Below, piece after piece: positions 1 to 12,600 of a stretch of DNA of 64,000 nucleotides. The stretch lies in contig CAIIXF020000006.1 in NCBI GenBank assembly GCA_903813345.2, positions 14,700,348 to 14,764,347 of the forward strand. Direction: 5' to 3'. The translations under genes were made by a program, and so were the position numbers. The DNA is from Owenia fusiformis. Taxonomy: Eukaryota; Annelida; Polychaeta; Sabellida; Oweniidae. Every line of letters starts with the position of its first letter. Position 1 is the stretch's first letter. The notes beneath the pieces were generated by a model. It searched no databases. It was not told the origin of the DNA and saw only the letters and a list, made by a program, of their open reading frames with translations.

Positions 1-460
1 ACTGAGTGTGGCCATACAATATAAATAAGACACTCTTTGTTGTTTTGAATTTGCCTTAAATTGCCGAGCCGTCTTATTTTTATTGATGTAAACATAATAA
101 ACTCATTGATTCATTGATCTTTACACATAGTCCTATTTCATAAATTGGTCTACTTCGCAGGATATTTATTCACAAAATAAAACTGAAGGAAATTTTTACA
201 ACAAGCGACCATCTTGACTGAATCGCTATAGCGGAAAAAAGGCATGCTTTCAAAATGGAGAACGAGACGACGTCTATTTTAAATGGAAACGTTCAATATC
301 TCATCAATAAGATAAGCCGTTATCATTTCAATTCATGAAATATTAACAGAATGATTTTTAGAATATTACATAAATTCATTGAATGGCGGCTTAAGATTTT
401 ACAATAGTTCACGGTGTTCCAGATGGAAACACTTCTACCCAAGAATTGGCTAGAGACTCA
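1..460. other. No gene recognised (left edge)
   Basis: AT-rich sequence without a convincing open frame or splice-bounded coding block. It runs into the inverted-repeat minisatellite element on its right. Nothing else is visible. Confidence 0.5.
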
Positions 461-1370
461 AGTAAAGCGCAAGGATCCTGCCATGACCGTGGTAATGTTA
501 TCGTGAAAGCCTGGTATAACCGTGACAATGCTGTATTATATTGCAATGCCTGCCATGACTGTGACAATGTAATATAGTTCTGCAAGGCTTGGCATGACCG
601 TGACAATGTAATATAGTGTTGCAAGGCCTGGCATGACCTTGACAATGTAATATAGTATTGCAAGTTCAGGTATGAGAGTGGTAATGTAGAAATTTACGAT
701 TAGGACTTCTATAACCGTGACAATGTGTATTGCAAAGCCTGGCATGATCGTGGCAAAGTAATATAGTACTGCAAGGCCTGGCATGGCCATGACAATGTAA
801 TATAACTGTAGTATTGCAAGTTCAGGTATGAGAGTGGTAATGTAGAAATTTATGATTGCTATAAGTGACCGTGACAATGTGTATCTCAAAACCTGGCATG
901 ACCGTGACAATGTATTATGGGATCGCAAAGCCTGGTATGACCGTGACAATGTAATATAGTATTGCAAGGCCAGGTATGAGGGTGGTAATGTAGAAATTTA
1001 GGCTTAGTCCTACTATGACTGTTATAATGTATTGCAATGACTAGTAAATATGTATGACATTAATGCCAGGAATATCCTTAACAATTTTAAGTGATCGTCA
1101 TTACAATTAAACAGTTTAATACTATGATCATGGTGTTTAACTGCCTTAATCATGTCAAAATCAAAATTACTACTATACATTAATATTCACATTCGCTTAT
1201 AAACCACAATAAAGGCTACGGTCGCGCCAGGCTTCCAAGATAACACTTCCAGGGTCATGACAGGCCTTGCAATATAATACAGCGTTGTCATGGTTATACC
1301 AGCATGTCACGGTTATACCAGGCTTACACGATAACACTACCACGTTCATGGTAGGATCCTTGCGCTACTT
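461..1370. repeat. TIR-bounded minisatellite element
   Basis: The ends are inverted copies of each other. The left end (about 461-515) reads GCGCAAGGATCCTGCCATGA and continues with a GTGGTAATGTTATCGTG block. The reverse complement of 1320-1370 gives nearly the same sequence. The inside is a degenerate tandem array of roughly 40-bp units around the core ATGACCGTGACAATG, alternating with GCAAGGCCTGGC-like blocks. The short open frames inside come from the repeat and are not genes. Related blocks occur at 15030-15080 and 17157-18215. The right end stops 16 bp before the proposed TMEM101 start codon. Confidence 0.85.
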
Positions 1371-1386
1371 AAAAACACTGATTAAC

Positions 1387-2393
1387 ATGGCGACGGTTGT
1401 GGCAGGCGTAAGTCTTGCAATAGATAGCATGTGCAGTCTTCTTTGTCAATCGTCGTGCAGACCTGAATTTTACGAATGCAACTGTACAATACCTGTACCT
1501 TTTTCGTAGGGAACCTCCACTCTCACCAAATCTCATCTATGGTCACATGGTAATGATGGTTGTCATGGGTTGTATGATGACATTTAGACTACGCAGAGAT
1601 CAAGCAGCCACTGTGTTTGCAGGACAGATGTTATATCTTGCATATACATTCTTCACAGTTAATGCAATGAAATACAATGATTGGCTAAGGGTGAGTTATG
1701 TCATAGTCACTATACTCTCATCAATATATCATTAAACAGGTCTAAACCATATGAGCTTAAGTAACATAGTTACCTCTAAATATGCACATGATTTATTGAA
1801 CATGATTCCCTTTACAGATCAGGATGTCAAGTCGAATGGTAGGTGTGGCTGGAATCTTCCTGTTATTTGGTTTCCTCGCAGGGAAGAAAGACAGTCGGAA
1901 TTTGCAGCTAAAACGTCTATCTGAAATAACCATTGGAGTCTACATCCTGGCCTATTGCTACAGTATCGTCAATAGTCCTGAAGATCGTAAATCATTCACT
2001 GATTTAATATACGGAGGACAACCAATGCTTTATGTCATAGTAACGGCACTAATGACATGCTGTTTATGTCACCTTGGAGGTTTCTTTATATTTGACATCT
2101 CACTGGTGTTAGCCATTACACTGAGTATCATGACATTGTGCATTGACTGCAGGGTGCAATATTGGACTAGAAAACGAGGGATTGATTACTGGAATCAAAT
2201 GAGATTAATCATGGATAATGTGTGTGTAATAACTGGTCAAGTGATGGTGCTTACTGTTTTCAAGAGGAAGACTTATACCGAGGAACCTCCCACAGAGCAT
2301 GGTGAGGATGAGGGGCTTCCTCCTATGGATGCAGGGGAGGACACTCCTGGTACATTAAATGATGAGGATGATGATCATGAACACAAGGATTAA
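1387..2393 (+). CDS. TMEM101: TMEM101-like multi-pass membrane protein (frameshift in exon 1)
   Basis: Two coding exons: 1387-1690 (donor AGG|GTGAGT) and 1818-2393 (acceptor TTTACAG). The protein matches my memory of vertebrate TMEM101: a YxDWL-R-xRM-SR stretch across the exon junction, LGIY-like then SxxDR, and a conserved YW...WNQM(R/K)L block near the C-terminus. Several hydrophobic segments support a multi-pass membrane protein; the family's biochemical role is poorly known. It differs from the roughly 257-aa human protein by a long acidic tail (EDDDHEHKD end). Oddity: the ATG frame (MATVVAG...) runs to a stop at 1507. The TMEM101-like frame from about 1484 (VQYLYLFRREPP) is shifted by one base, and exon 1 is 304 nt (3n+1). 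Both halves resemble the family N-terminus, so a +1 indel near 1475-1484 is likely. Identity is fairly sure; the exact N-terminus is not. Confidence 0.82.
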
Positions 2394-2697
2394 ACAATGC
2401 AGAACAGTGAACATATGTTCTGGTACAACTGGATACATGTGTTCTCTTAAGAGGCTCTAACAATACAGGAGTGTCAGTGGGATATTGAAAAAGTGAATAG
2501 TGAAAGTGTTCACATCTTAAGGTGTTCTGTTAACAAAGTTTTATACATTTTGCTTGATTTAATGTATATCTTTTCTGTACTCCTTGTACTGTATTAGTTG
2601 TACAGTTGTTTCCCATTTTGAAACAAGTTTTGCTTAAAAGTATATTAATTTTAAACCTTTACATTAAGAAATATTATGTTGAATCTATGGGAATAAA
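2394..2697 (+). other. TMEM101 3' UTR and poly(A) signal
   Basis: AT-rich trailer after the TMEM101 stop. A canonical AATAAA at 2692-2697 is the best candidate polyadenylation signal, about 300 nt after the stop codon. Confidence 0.6.
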
Positions 2698-2699
2698 CT

Positions 2700-3360
2700 T
2701 TACAATGTATAGCACCAATAATACCTCCTAGTCTTTCTGATAGCTGGAGATCTATTAGCTCAGCCATGACATTACAAGGAGTAGGCTTTGCAGAGCTTCT
2801 TAAATACTGTACTGACATGACCCTGTAGGTGTTAAAGGTGTCATCATTTGTTGCTTAAATTATACGAATACCTCTCATGACTGTATGATCTATTATTTTA
2901 CATTGCTTGTGAATATTTAGTCTTGCTTCAAGATCCTGGACTACATGGTACCAACACAACTGAACTGACAAGATGTGTCACAAGGTCTTGTAGTTAGACT
3001 TGCGAATATTTGAAATAGTTAATTGCAAAACTTTGATTTTAGGAGCCTATTCTTTTATTGATCAACTTGAATGTATTTTGAGTGACCAATCAAGCTATAC
3101 TGTTCTAAGATATTTCATTGTGTTATAGTCCATTCAGTATTTTTGCATCCCCAAATCCAATTCGCATTATCCCGTTCACTTGGAGAAGGCATTCTCCACT
3201 GCTCAAATTGTGTAACCAAGTTGCAAGAAGCATACATACTAAGTTTAATCCAGTTATGTGATAATCTTATTGAAATTTATCTTTCAATAAATTTTGTAAA
3301 ATAATTTTTATTAAATGTTAGTAGTATTGTTATGCCTATTTGTCTTACCTTGTATTTGCA
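2700..3360. other. Intergenic, nothing recognised
   Basis: AT-rich spacer between the TMEM101 poly(A) signal and the next hairpin. No coding block with splice borders and no clear repeat was seen. Confidence 0.5.
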
Positions 3361-3365
3361 AAAAC

Positions 3366-3528
3366 AACAAATGCCTGTCGGCTACCGGATTAACTAGCTA
3401 CTATTTTATGACCAACTCATTTAGATATGAATGGAATAGTGGCAGGTACTATTATATTTAAATGAGTTGCCTATAAAATAGAAGGCTAATCTGGTAGCTG
3501 ACGGGTGTAAGTTGCATTTGTGAATACA
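3366..3528. repeat. Hairpin-forming inverted repeat (~160 bp)
   Basis: The left arm (about 3370-3425, CTACCGGATTA...CAACTCATTTA) is matched by the reverse complement of the right arm (about 3460-3528), with a short AT-rich loop. It looks like a small foldback MITE. The open frame read through it on the minus strand is not a gene. Confidence 0.65.
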
Positions 3529-3639
3529 AGCTTGGATAAAAGTTATGGTCAAGTTAGTATCCCACAAATATGGTTCGTTGAGCTTTCCTATTGTAACTGT
3601 GCGTGACTTGTGCATGGACATTAGCTTCTAGATGATCCC

Positions 3640-5000
3640 AATATCCTGATCATCATGATAGGGTAATCTCTATTTATCCCATACTTGGAAGTGTTTGAGG
3701 AACATAAAACAGGTTTTGTAAAAAGTTGTTTTCATTAGGAGACAGGATCCTATAGGAGGTTCAAGATATTGGTATTATCCAGAGGCCAATATAATATATC
3801 TGCACGAGGTCCCAAGGGTTGATATATTATATTGGCCAAGGGATAATACCACCAATATCCTAAACCAACTATAGGATGATCTGTTTATCCCATACCAGTC
3901 ATGCTCATCTGGTTCACATTGTCCCGAGTTCAGAAAAATTTTAACATTACGGATTCTGTTAGAATAGTCATGTCCATTTTTTTCTTGTTTTTTCTTGGCT
4001 GTAGTTAGAATTTTCTACATCTACATTTCTGTTCTCGAACTTCCCTTGTTTAAAACAGGTTGCAATTGTCTGTATTTATTTTTCATTGCTATTTACAGTA
4101 TTTATATGAATGGTACAAAAATGTACCAACATGCGAACGACGATTATTACGTAGCAGGCAAATATAGTATATCTTCCTGCTTAGCGCGTGACGTAAAGTT
4201 ATTTATCCCATACTTGGACGTGTTACAGGTACATAAAGCCGGTTTGTAAAAACTTATATTTTCATCAGCGGGCAGATATAGCTTTACGTCCAGCTCCGAG
4301 CGGGCAGATATAGTATATCTGCCCGCTACGTCATAATCGCCGCTCGCATATTTGTTCATAATTTGTAACGTTCGCGTAATGACTGTAAACGACAATGGAG
4401 AAAACACAGACAATCGGGATCTGTTTGATGGTTTAAAAAAGGGAAGGAGCATCCACTTAATCAATCAAAAATTCGAGAAAATAAATATGGGAATATTTGA
4501 GAGAACAGGAAAATCCGCTCACGGCCAAGGAAACAAAACTGGACGTGAATATTTTAAAATATTTCCACGATTGAACAATGTGAACCAGATGACCAAGATT
4601 GGTATGGGATAAACATATTATCCTATAGTCGGTTCAGGATATTGGGATTATCCCTTGGCCAATATTATATATTTTCCCTCGGGACCTGCGGCCCTCGGGC
4701 AAATATATTATATTTGCCTCGGGATAATCCCAATATCCTGAACCTCATATAGGATAATCTCTATATCTGCCTGCTGATGAAAATATAAGTTTTTACTGCT
4801 TTATGTACCATTCGCATAATTAAGCAATAAAGACAAATGGGAAAATCATATTATCCTATAGTCGGTTCAGGATATTGGAATTATCCCTTGGCTAATATGA
4901 TATATCTGACCTAATTCCCTCAGGCAGATATATCATAATAGCCTCTGGATAATCCCAATATCCTGAACCTCATACAGGACATCCAGGTATAAACCACCTT
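3640..5000. repeat. Cluster of palindromic repeats with GGATAATCCCAATATCC ends
   Basis: Several copies of one palindromic module lie here (about 3640-3910, 4240-4345, 4615-4765, 4845-4985). Each has arms carrying CCTATAGGAT- and GGATATTGGGATTATCC-like sequence around a centre of the type TATATCTGCC...GGGACC. Outer segments are also inverted: about 3872-3990 (GTTTATCCCATACC, TGGTTCACATTG) recurs in reverse at about 4500-4640. Further copies are at 38765-38945 and 44912-45240. The 4352-4612 open frame falls in this repeat, so I do not call it a gene. Confidence 0.75.
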
Positions 5001-5879
5001 GACTAAACATTCACTTTGAAACGCTTATCTTTTGCATTTGTTTAACATAAGCTCTGAAGAAAGACATCGAATATATAATTTTACAATATATATATTTTAT
5101 TTACAATTTATACAATAAATACAAATATATAATGTACACATACATTGTACATAGATATTGCCTCATGTGCCAAGATATAATCACATCATACATTGCTTCA
5201 CATAGAGAAGTGAGATCATTCTTCATGAAACAATGTCATACTAATAAATTTTGGCAATTTTGTCATGAAATTATAATTCATAGATAATTGTGCATAAAGA
5301 TATCACATAAATGTATTGTTATTTCAAATGAAAATGTTTCAAAGTTAAATTATACAGTAGTTTTAAAATATTCCCAGACAGTCTATACATGTTTAATCTT
5401 AGTAACAGTACAGTACCAGTACTGTACCAGGTTAGGTACAGTTCAGTACAGTACAGTACATGGGGATAGGATTTGTGAATAACTGATCAAGATGACATAT
5501 TGAGCCAGTCAAGTTTTCCCCTTTTATACAAAATCATATCAATCATATCTGTCTGATCAATCTTGTTGCCAACATTTCGCATAATTTATCCTTTCAAAGG
5601 CATAAAATACATATTAGCTTTGCCGTCACAAAAACTGATGGCCTACACCTATGCAATGTACAAAATCATTCTAAAAGGGCATTCCATAATATTCACAGGG
5701 GCAGCATACTTCCCATTATCCAAAATACAGATGCATTCTCTCAGCCAACATCAGGTATGTTCTTGTATTTTCAATTCCTATATTGTAACCTGTGATTTCT
5801 GTATGAGTTCTATGTTTGGCATATTGTTGTGATCGATGATTTTCATGATGATTCCAACAATGATTTCTATGGTGATGAT
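5001..5879 (-). other. Probable TMEM167A 3' UTR region with GTACAGTAC repeat
   Basis: No coding signal. On the minus strand the TMEM167A stop at 5880 is followed by AT-rich sequence, and an AATAAA (TTTATT at 5096-5101) is a plausible poly(A) signal. A short simple repeat of GTACAGTACAGTAC type lies at about 5408-5462. The small open frames here have no family resemblance. Confidence 0.4.
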
Positions 5880-7503
5880 TTAACTGAAGAAAAGGATGCT
5901 GACAGCCATAGCAATACAACACACTGCCACATATGGACTTTTCCTTTCACCTGAAAAAATTAATGTTGAAATATTCTTAAGTAATCATTCTATGAGCAGC
6001 AATCAATCATCAACACTTCCCCCTGTCAAATAATTTCCGAAATAACATTCTTAAGAAAATGGGAAATCAGTCTCATAACATGAACTAATGAAACATGTCT
6101 ATATATCCAATTCTAATCATTTTCAATTGGCACATCATTTTACTCATTGCTGCAAAAATAAATTCAAATCTCAGTTTAAAATTGTAATTTCTTGAAGTGT
6201 TGTCACATGATGTAATTTCAATGGTATATACTTAGGATACTTAGAATTATATATTTTTAGGCTAATGGATTTCTTTCATGACTGGCACATGGGACATGTT
6301 ACAATACAGAGTTGCCAACCTCCTGTTTTTTAAGGGAAGCTCCAGTAACATTTTTGTTTTTCCATAAAAAAACAATGAACACAATGTTAGCCATTATCAT
6401 ATTTACTTAATACTAGGCTACTGTATAATTTGCTCACCTATTCTTGCACATTTCCAGAATAGTCCTAACAAGCTGCAAGCAAAATCATGAATGTAATTAT
6501 TAATAACATTTAAAAAACAATCAGTGAGTCAATAATTTTTAATCTTTAATCATGTCTAAATGTTGATAATTTTGGGGGTGTAGGTGAATGATATTGTAAA
6601 GTGAAAGGAAGTTTAACATTTTTAGGTTTTAGGGGAGGGTGGTTAAAACAAAATAAAGCAAATGGTGAACAATATTGTGCCTTAAATTTATGTAACAAAA
6701 AACATCAAATAATTGTTAATACAAGCTATCTGCTGAAAATTTGGAGAAGAGAAAACGAGATGCCATTACCAACCAATGCGTGACAAAATCTTTTTAGGTA
6801 TAATGAAATGAGAACACCATCCTTATATAAATCATGGTTTTGAATATATGAAATATAATGGTTTTGGAAATGTTACTTTAACTTAATATGATACTTTAAG
6901 GTTGTTTCGTATGTCCATATTTAATGGCTTCCTAATATTGGAGTCCCATTTCAGGAACACATAATTCATTCCATACATGTATATGGTCCAAAATTTTCAG
7001 TTTCGCACAGAGTTAAAAACATACACAGATTATCAGTTGAAGGTTAGGAAATATATAAGACATTTCAGAGAGAGGAAAACCAATGACCAGCGTTTTTGTC
7101 CTTTTAAAAAGTAGGCCACTGAATTTTCTAAATTTTCATACAATAATATATAAAAAAAATTGTTTTCCCTCAAGGCCTCAACTAATATTCTAGTGTACTC
7201 TTGGAACAATGCTGAAAGGTGTAGCTAGACTATGTATGGAATAAATTATGTGTTCCTGAAAATAACAGTTCTGGCCACCATATCAAGCTAACAGTATTTG
7301 AGATATGGCCCGAATATATGGACAGACAGAGGTGTTCTCAATATCATTATGAATTTCAACTTTGATTGGATACAATTTTAAAACATTACATACCCTTCTT
7401 TGTTCTTGTCTAGCATTCTAGGAGCTATAGACCTGATGTAGGCGCATGTACAGATGAGCAACAATACCACTGTCAGCAAACTTTGGAAGTTAAATATGGC
7501 AGA
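5880..7503 (-). CDS. TMEM167A: TMEM167A / kish small secretory-pathway membrane protein
   Basis: Three coding exons on the minus strand: 7394-7503, 6438-6472 and 5880-5950, all GT-AG and in matching phase (lengths 110, 35 and 71 nt). The joined frame starts [16 protein letters not shown], passes ICTCAYIRS and [18 protein letters not shown], and ends in a second hydrophobic segment before TAA at 5880-5882. With one initiator Met it would be 72 aa, the same length as vertebrate Kish-A, and it resembles that family almost throughout. The family is a two-transmembrane protein of the early secretory pathway or Golgi, conserved across eukaryotes. The initiator Met must lie in an upstream exon above 7503. 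Weak ATG|GT candidates exist (for example near 7641 and 8020), but none is convincing. Too fragmented to appear as a long open frame; found by reading splice borders. Confidence 0.9.
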
Positions 7504-8195
7504 CTGGAAATAAATTAAGAAGTTACAGTTATAACTCAAAGTAGTTAAAGATACTGTAAAGACTTAGTCTAAATTACGCAAAACAAGTAATGTAATTTAA
7601 TCCTTTCAGACCCTTAAACAACAAGGTCCCTGGCAAGGTACCATAAACATTAAGTCTTAACAACTCGTTTAGCGGTGTTTTTCAAATAATTATCATATGG
7701 TTAGCGACTCGGTATTGTTGTAGGGTCTGTAGATCCCGGCTGTAGATAATTTATAAAATGGAAATAGAAATGAATAATTACGTAAGTTTTTCTATTTTTA
7801 TTGTCTGTACGTATGGGGTCTGAGGACCAGGTATACAGTCATCATAAAAAATCAGTTTTATTCTTATCAGTATAATATACATGCACATGTACACCACGCA
7901 TTACCAACTCAGTACACTCGGGGACTTTTTAAACATTTTTAACATATTTCTGTGCCTCATGGATTGGAAATCTATGGGAAAATCTATTTTGACAACGACG
8001 CAAATCGATTCAATACCATAGAATAGCACCCAGAATCGCTCTGAACGCGCCAAATAAGCCAAAAAATCCTAACATTCGCCCCAGTTTGGCTCGGCTTTCG
8101 GCCTCGCAATTCAACCTACGACCTTGCGTACTACCGCCACTAATCCTGGCTACGCCACTGGGAGTGTGAGATACAGTAATTAGGACCGTTTCCCC
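7504..8195. other. Upstream region of TMEM167A, first exon not located
   Basis: The missing first coding exon (Met only) and promoter of TMEM167A should lie here or further right. No clear ATG|GTAAGT donor was found on the minus strand. Near 8100-8160 there is a TGGCTACGCCACTGG block of a type common at MITE ends. Confidence 0.35.
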
Positions 8196-8510
8196 TACTA
8201 GATCTAGATCTATTGTAGTTCAACAAGTTAAACCTAGTCTGGGCCTTATTTCTTATCTGACGTTTCTTGTGGCCCGCCCTAGGTTTAACATCCGTGCCTA
8301 TTCGGCCCTTGATGCAAAATTAATGATGGCCTATGGCAGCGCATAGAATTCTATGCGCGTTTTATTAATAACTGATAGTGAGAATTTGCAACCAATGAAA
8401 GCATAGCACGGAAGTTAAACCCAACCACGGCAACAAGAACACTCAGATTATAAATGAAAGCCGTGGTATTGGGTTTAACTTGTTGAACTACATGTAGATC
8501 TATTGAGGTT
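8196..8510. mobile_element. Short TIR element (MITE-like, ~315 bp)
   Basis: Ends are inverted: left about 8203-8235 (GTAGTTCAACAAGTTAAACC) and right about 8475-8507, whose reverse complement repeats this sequence. An inner palindromic patch, GCGCATAGAATTCTATGCGC, lies near 8338-8358. No open frame of note. Confidence 0.6.
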
Positions 8511-8919
8511 TGGTGGCGCAATCATAAATCTTTACCAAATCTTATCTCTGACAACAAAAGTTAGGGCGAACAAGTATGTTTCTACATACTATTGTAATTT
8601 GGTCCTAAAATCGCTTATTTTTTAGATCAGAGCACAGGATCTTGTAGCACCTTATATGGTATTGGTTATGATGACTGATATGGGGCTTTATATAGATACT
8701 ATACTATAGGGCCTATCATAGTGCTCATATCATAGTGCTACATCATGCCCGTAGCCAGCTTTTTGTAAGGGGGGGCTCGACCCCCCCCCCGCAACCCCCC
8801 CCCCAAAAAAAAAATACCCCATGCTAAACCAAGCCCCTTTGTATTGTAAAGGACAGTGGCGGATCCGGAAGCTAACAAGGGAGGGGGGACCCACACTTCA
8901 AGTCAGGAAAAAATATCTG

Positions 8920-9635
8920 CACTTGTGCGGAAAAACTTTTAGGGCCCTAAAACCAAAAGTTGGACCAAAAATTTGAGAATATATGGCACGTTTTTTGAAA
9001 ATTTGGCCTAACATTGAAAAATAAGGCCCAAAAAGGTCAAGTGATGCCCAAAAAGGACCACTAAAGAGGCCCTACAATATATTTGGGCCAACTTTTTTTT
9101 CTGGGCCCATCCTATGGCCGCGCGGAAAACCTTTTGGGGCCCTAGAACCAAAATTTGAAAATTTATGGCCCGTTTTTTTAAACTTTGTCCTAAAATTGAA
9201 ACAAATAAGGCCCAAGAAGGTCAAGTAAAAAGGTCAAGTAAAGGCCAACTAAAGAGGCCCTACAATTTTTTGGCCCAAATTTTTTTTCTAGGCCCATTCT
9301 TGGGCCGCGCATAAAATTTTTAGGGCCCTAAAATCAAAATTCAGGCAAAATTTCTGAAAATTTATGGCCCGTTTTTTGAAAATTTCGCCTTGAATTGAAA
9401 AAAAGTGAGCCCAAAAAGGTCAATTAATGCCCAAAGAGGCCCACTAAAGAGGCCCTACAATATTTTTGGGCCAACATTTTTTTCTTGGCCCATCCTATGG
9501 CCACGCCGAAAACCTTTTAGGGCCCTAGAACCCAAATTTGGGCCTAAATTTTGAAGATTTATGGCCCGTTATTTGAAAATTTAGTCTAAAATTGAAAAAG
9601 AAGGCCCAAAAAGGGCAAGTAAAGGCCAACTAAAG
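8920..9635. repeat. Tandem ~240-bp repeats (3+ copies)
   Basis: Three to four successive copies share blocks such as TTTAGGGCCCTA, ATTTATGGCCCGTTTTTT, AGGCCCAAAAAGGTCAAGT and AAGAGGCCCTACAAT. A further copy at about 13864-14100 in the same orientation lies beyond the nested insertion. No coding potential is seen. Confidence 0.75.
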
Positions 9636-12600
9636 TATATATGTCACGATATAGGGACAAAAAATATTGACATTTTAAAAGTACTGTTTATTTCGTTTTG
9701 TTATTATGAAAAGTAATTAAGGAACGTTGGCTACCTTGGCTGTTGAAACCTGGTGATATATTCATTATCTTTACGAAGAATAGTTTTATGCAGGCATTTT
9801 AAAACACGTTACTTTGCCTTTAAAACGTTCGTTCATTGTCAATGGATGATTTTTTATGTAGCCATTTCTAAAACACGTTACTTTGCCTTTAGAACGTTAC
9901 CTTAATAGACTTTAAGTTTTCTCTAATAAGATTGGATGCTTTTTATGTACGCATTCTTAAAACACGTTACTTTGCCTTAAAAACGTTACTTTATTGGACT
10001 TAAACTGATCTCTACGAATGGATGATTTTTTTATGTAGGCCATTTTCAAAACAAAGTACTTTGTCAGTAAAACGTTACTTTATTCGACTTTAACAATACT
10101 CCACGAAGAATGGATGAATTTTATGTAAGCATTTTCAAAACACGGTGCTTTGCCTTAAAAACGTTACTTTATTGGACTTTAACTTATCTCCACGAAGAAT
10201 GGATGATTTTTATATGTAGGCAATTTCAAAACACAGTATTTTGACAGTAAAACGTTACTTTATTCGATTTTAACCATACTCCAGGAAGAATGGATGGCTT
10301 TTTATGCAGGCATTTTCAAAACACAGTACTTTGCCTAAAAAACGTTACTTTATTGGACTTTAACTTTTCACGAAGAATGGATGAATTTTTGTGTAGTCTT
10401 TTCAAAACACGTTACTTTGCCTTAAAACGTTACTTTATTGGACTTTAACTGATCTCCACGAAGAATGGATGATTTTATATTAGGCATTTTCAAAACACAG
10501 TACTTTGTCAGTAAAACGTTACTTTATTCGACTTTAACCATACTCCACGAAGAATGGATGGTTTTTTATGTAGGGCTTTCTTAAAACACGTTACTTTGCC
10601 TTAAAAACGTTACTTTATTGGACTTTAACTGATCTCCACGAAGAATGGATAATTTTTTATGCAGGTATTTTCAAAACACGTTACTTTGCCTTAAAAACGT
10701 TACTTTATTGTACTTTAACTGATCTCCACGAAGAATGGATGATTTTTATGCACGCACTTTCAAAACACAGTACTTTGCCTTAAAGACGTAACTCTATTGG
10801 ATTTTAACTTTTCTCCTCGAAGAATGGATGATTTTTAGGTAGGCATTTTCAAAACACAGTACTTTGCCGATAAAACGTTACTTTCGTGGACCTTAACTTT
10901 TCTCCTCGAATAATGGGTGATTTTTTATGTAGGCATTCTAAAAACACAGTACTTTGCCAGTAAAACGTTACTTTTAACTTTATTCCTTCAAGTGTCGAAC
11001 ATTTTAGCCTGGTGTTTTTAAAAAGCGTTACTTTGGCCAATTTCCGTAACTTTCTTGCACTCTTAGTTTTCCTCCATCGAGCGTTGGTGAAATTTAGGTA
11101 GGCATTTTCAAAAAGCGTTACTTTGGCCCTTTTTCGTTACTTTCTTGGACTTTAACTTTTTTGCCCGATTGAGTATTTTGAATGTAAAAAATAAGGAATC
11201 AAAAGACGATATTGAACAGTATTCTGTAAAAGTAGAAACAATTGTAGGATGCCTAACTTTTGTATATTTTGGTTTGTTTTGTAGTTAGCTATCATATGTG
11301 TGGCCTCTTATATTTCGATGCTTCTCTGCCATGACATTTTCGACACTAAAAATTAACATGGATGAAACTCAATAAATTACTGAATGCCACACGTTTGCTG
11401 TAACTATCTGAAATACTAAAGCTAGGCCTTGTACATAGGTTTCTATTTCTCCAAATATTGTTGCAATATGGTCATTTGATTGCTTAGTTTTTAAATTCAA
11501 AGTACTCAATAGATGATTTTGAATCGCATTTTGACGAACTTCAGTTTTGTCTCCGTCAGTCGATAAAAAGCAGTCAAAAGACCACAGTGCAATATTAAAT
11601 GGAAAAATACATTGATATTCTGGTGCAAACGATTGTATTGTTTGTTAGCTCGTGTTTTTAATAATACAATGTGTATATAATTCTTGAAAACTAGTGATTT
11701 AGTTCGACATTTATGAGATGTAGTTGAAGCGTACGACATCTTTATGAATTACTCATACTTATAGTCGGATTGAAAACTGTGTTTTATAAAGATGTCGCTC
11801 AGTATCAGAAAATACACCTTCCAAATTTTCACATATCAATCTGTCAATCTGTTATTCGTTCATGACTTGGCACAACAAGATCGAATAAACAAGATACACC
11901 ATCAGACCTAGGATGAAGAAAAGAAGAATATTTGTTTTGGAAAGAGGGTCAAAATTGTTGCATCAATGTCTAAGATGGTTGCATTCAAACGTACTGATAA
12001 AGGGAAGTGAAAAATAATGCCATGTTATAAGTAACCTAAATGGCGCGGACGTCAGAGAGCGCCTTCCGGTAAAGTGGGTGTTTGGGATGAATCGATCTTT
12101 TATCGTATGAATCGCTAAAATTGCAACTCTGAAGTAATTCAACACTGTTATCGGCTAAACTAATCTATAAACGTACATTCATGAAAAAGGATCCACTTTG
12201 GTCTTTTAACTGCCTAATTGAGTACATTGATCGTTAAATAAGCAACCAACATATTGCAACAGAAAATATAAACATACGTACAGGTAACTATTGTATATTA
12301 CAGATAGTTAGGTATAACGTGCAGTAAAGCTGTACCTATTTAGGGAGTTTCATCCATGTTATTGTTTCGAAAATAACATGGAAGATCATCGAACTACGAA
12401 ACAAACCAAAACAAAAGTTAGGCATTGTACAAAAGTTTCTATTTTTCCATAAACTGTTTAAATATGGTCATTTGATTCGTTGTTTTTTAGATTCGAAGTA
12501 GACCTACTCAATGGAATTATTAATCGAGCAAAATTGCAAGAATTTAATTATTTATACCACTCACTGACAAGATTTTCAAGTTACACATCGAAAAAAGTTT

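Noticed and set aside
409-967. Open frames of 84 and 143 codons on the minus strand
   Set aside because: They repeat ITLSRSCQAL- and YIVTVMPGLA-like residues because they read through the minisatellite. No gene is supported.
4352-4612. 86-codon open frame inside the palindromic cluster
   Set aside because: It overlaps sequence shared with other repeat copies and lacks any family resemblance.
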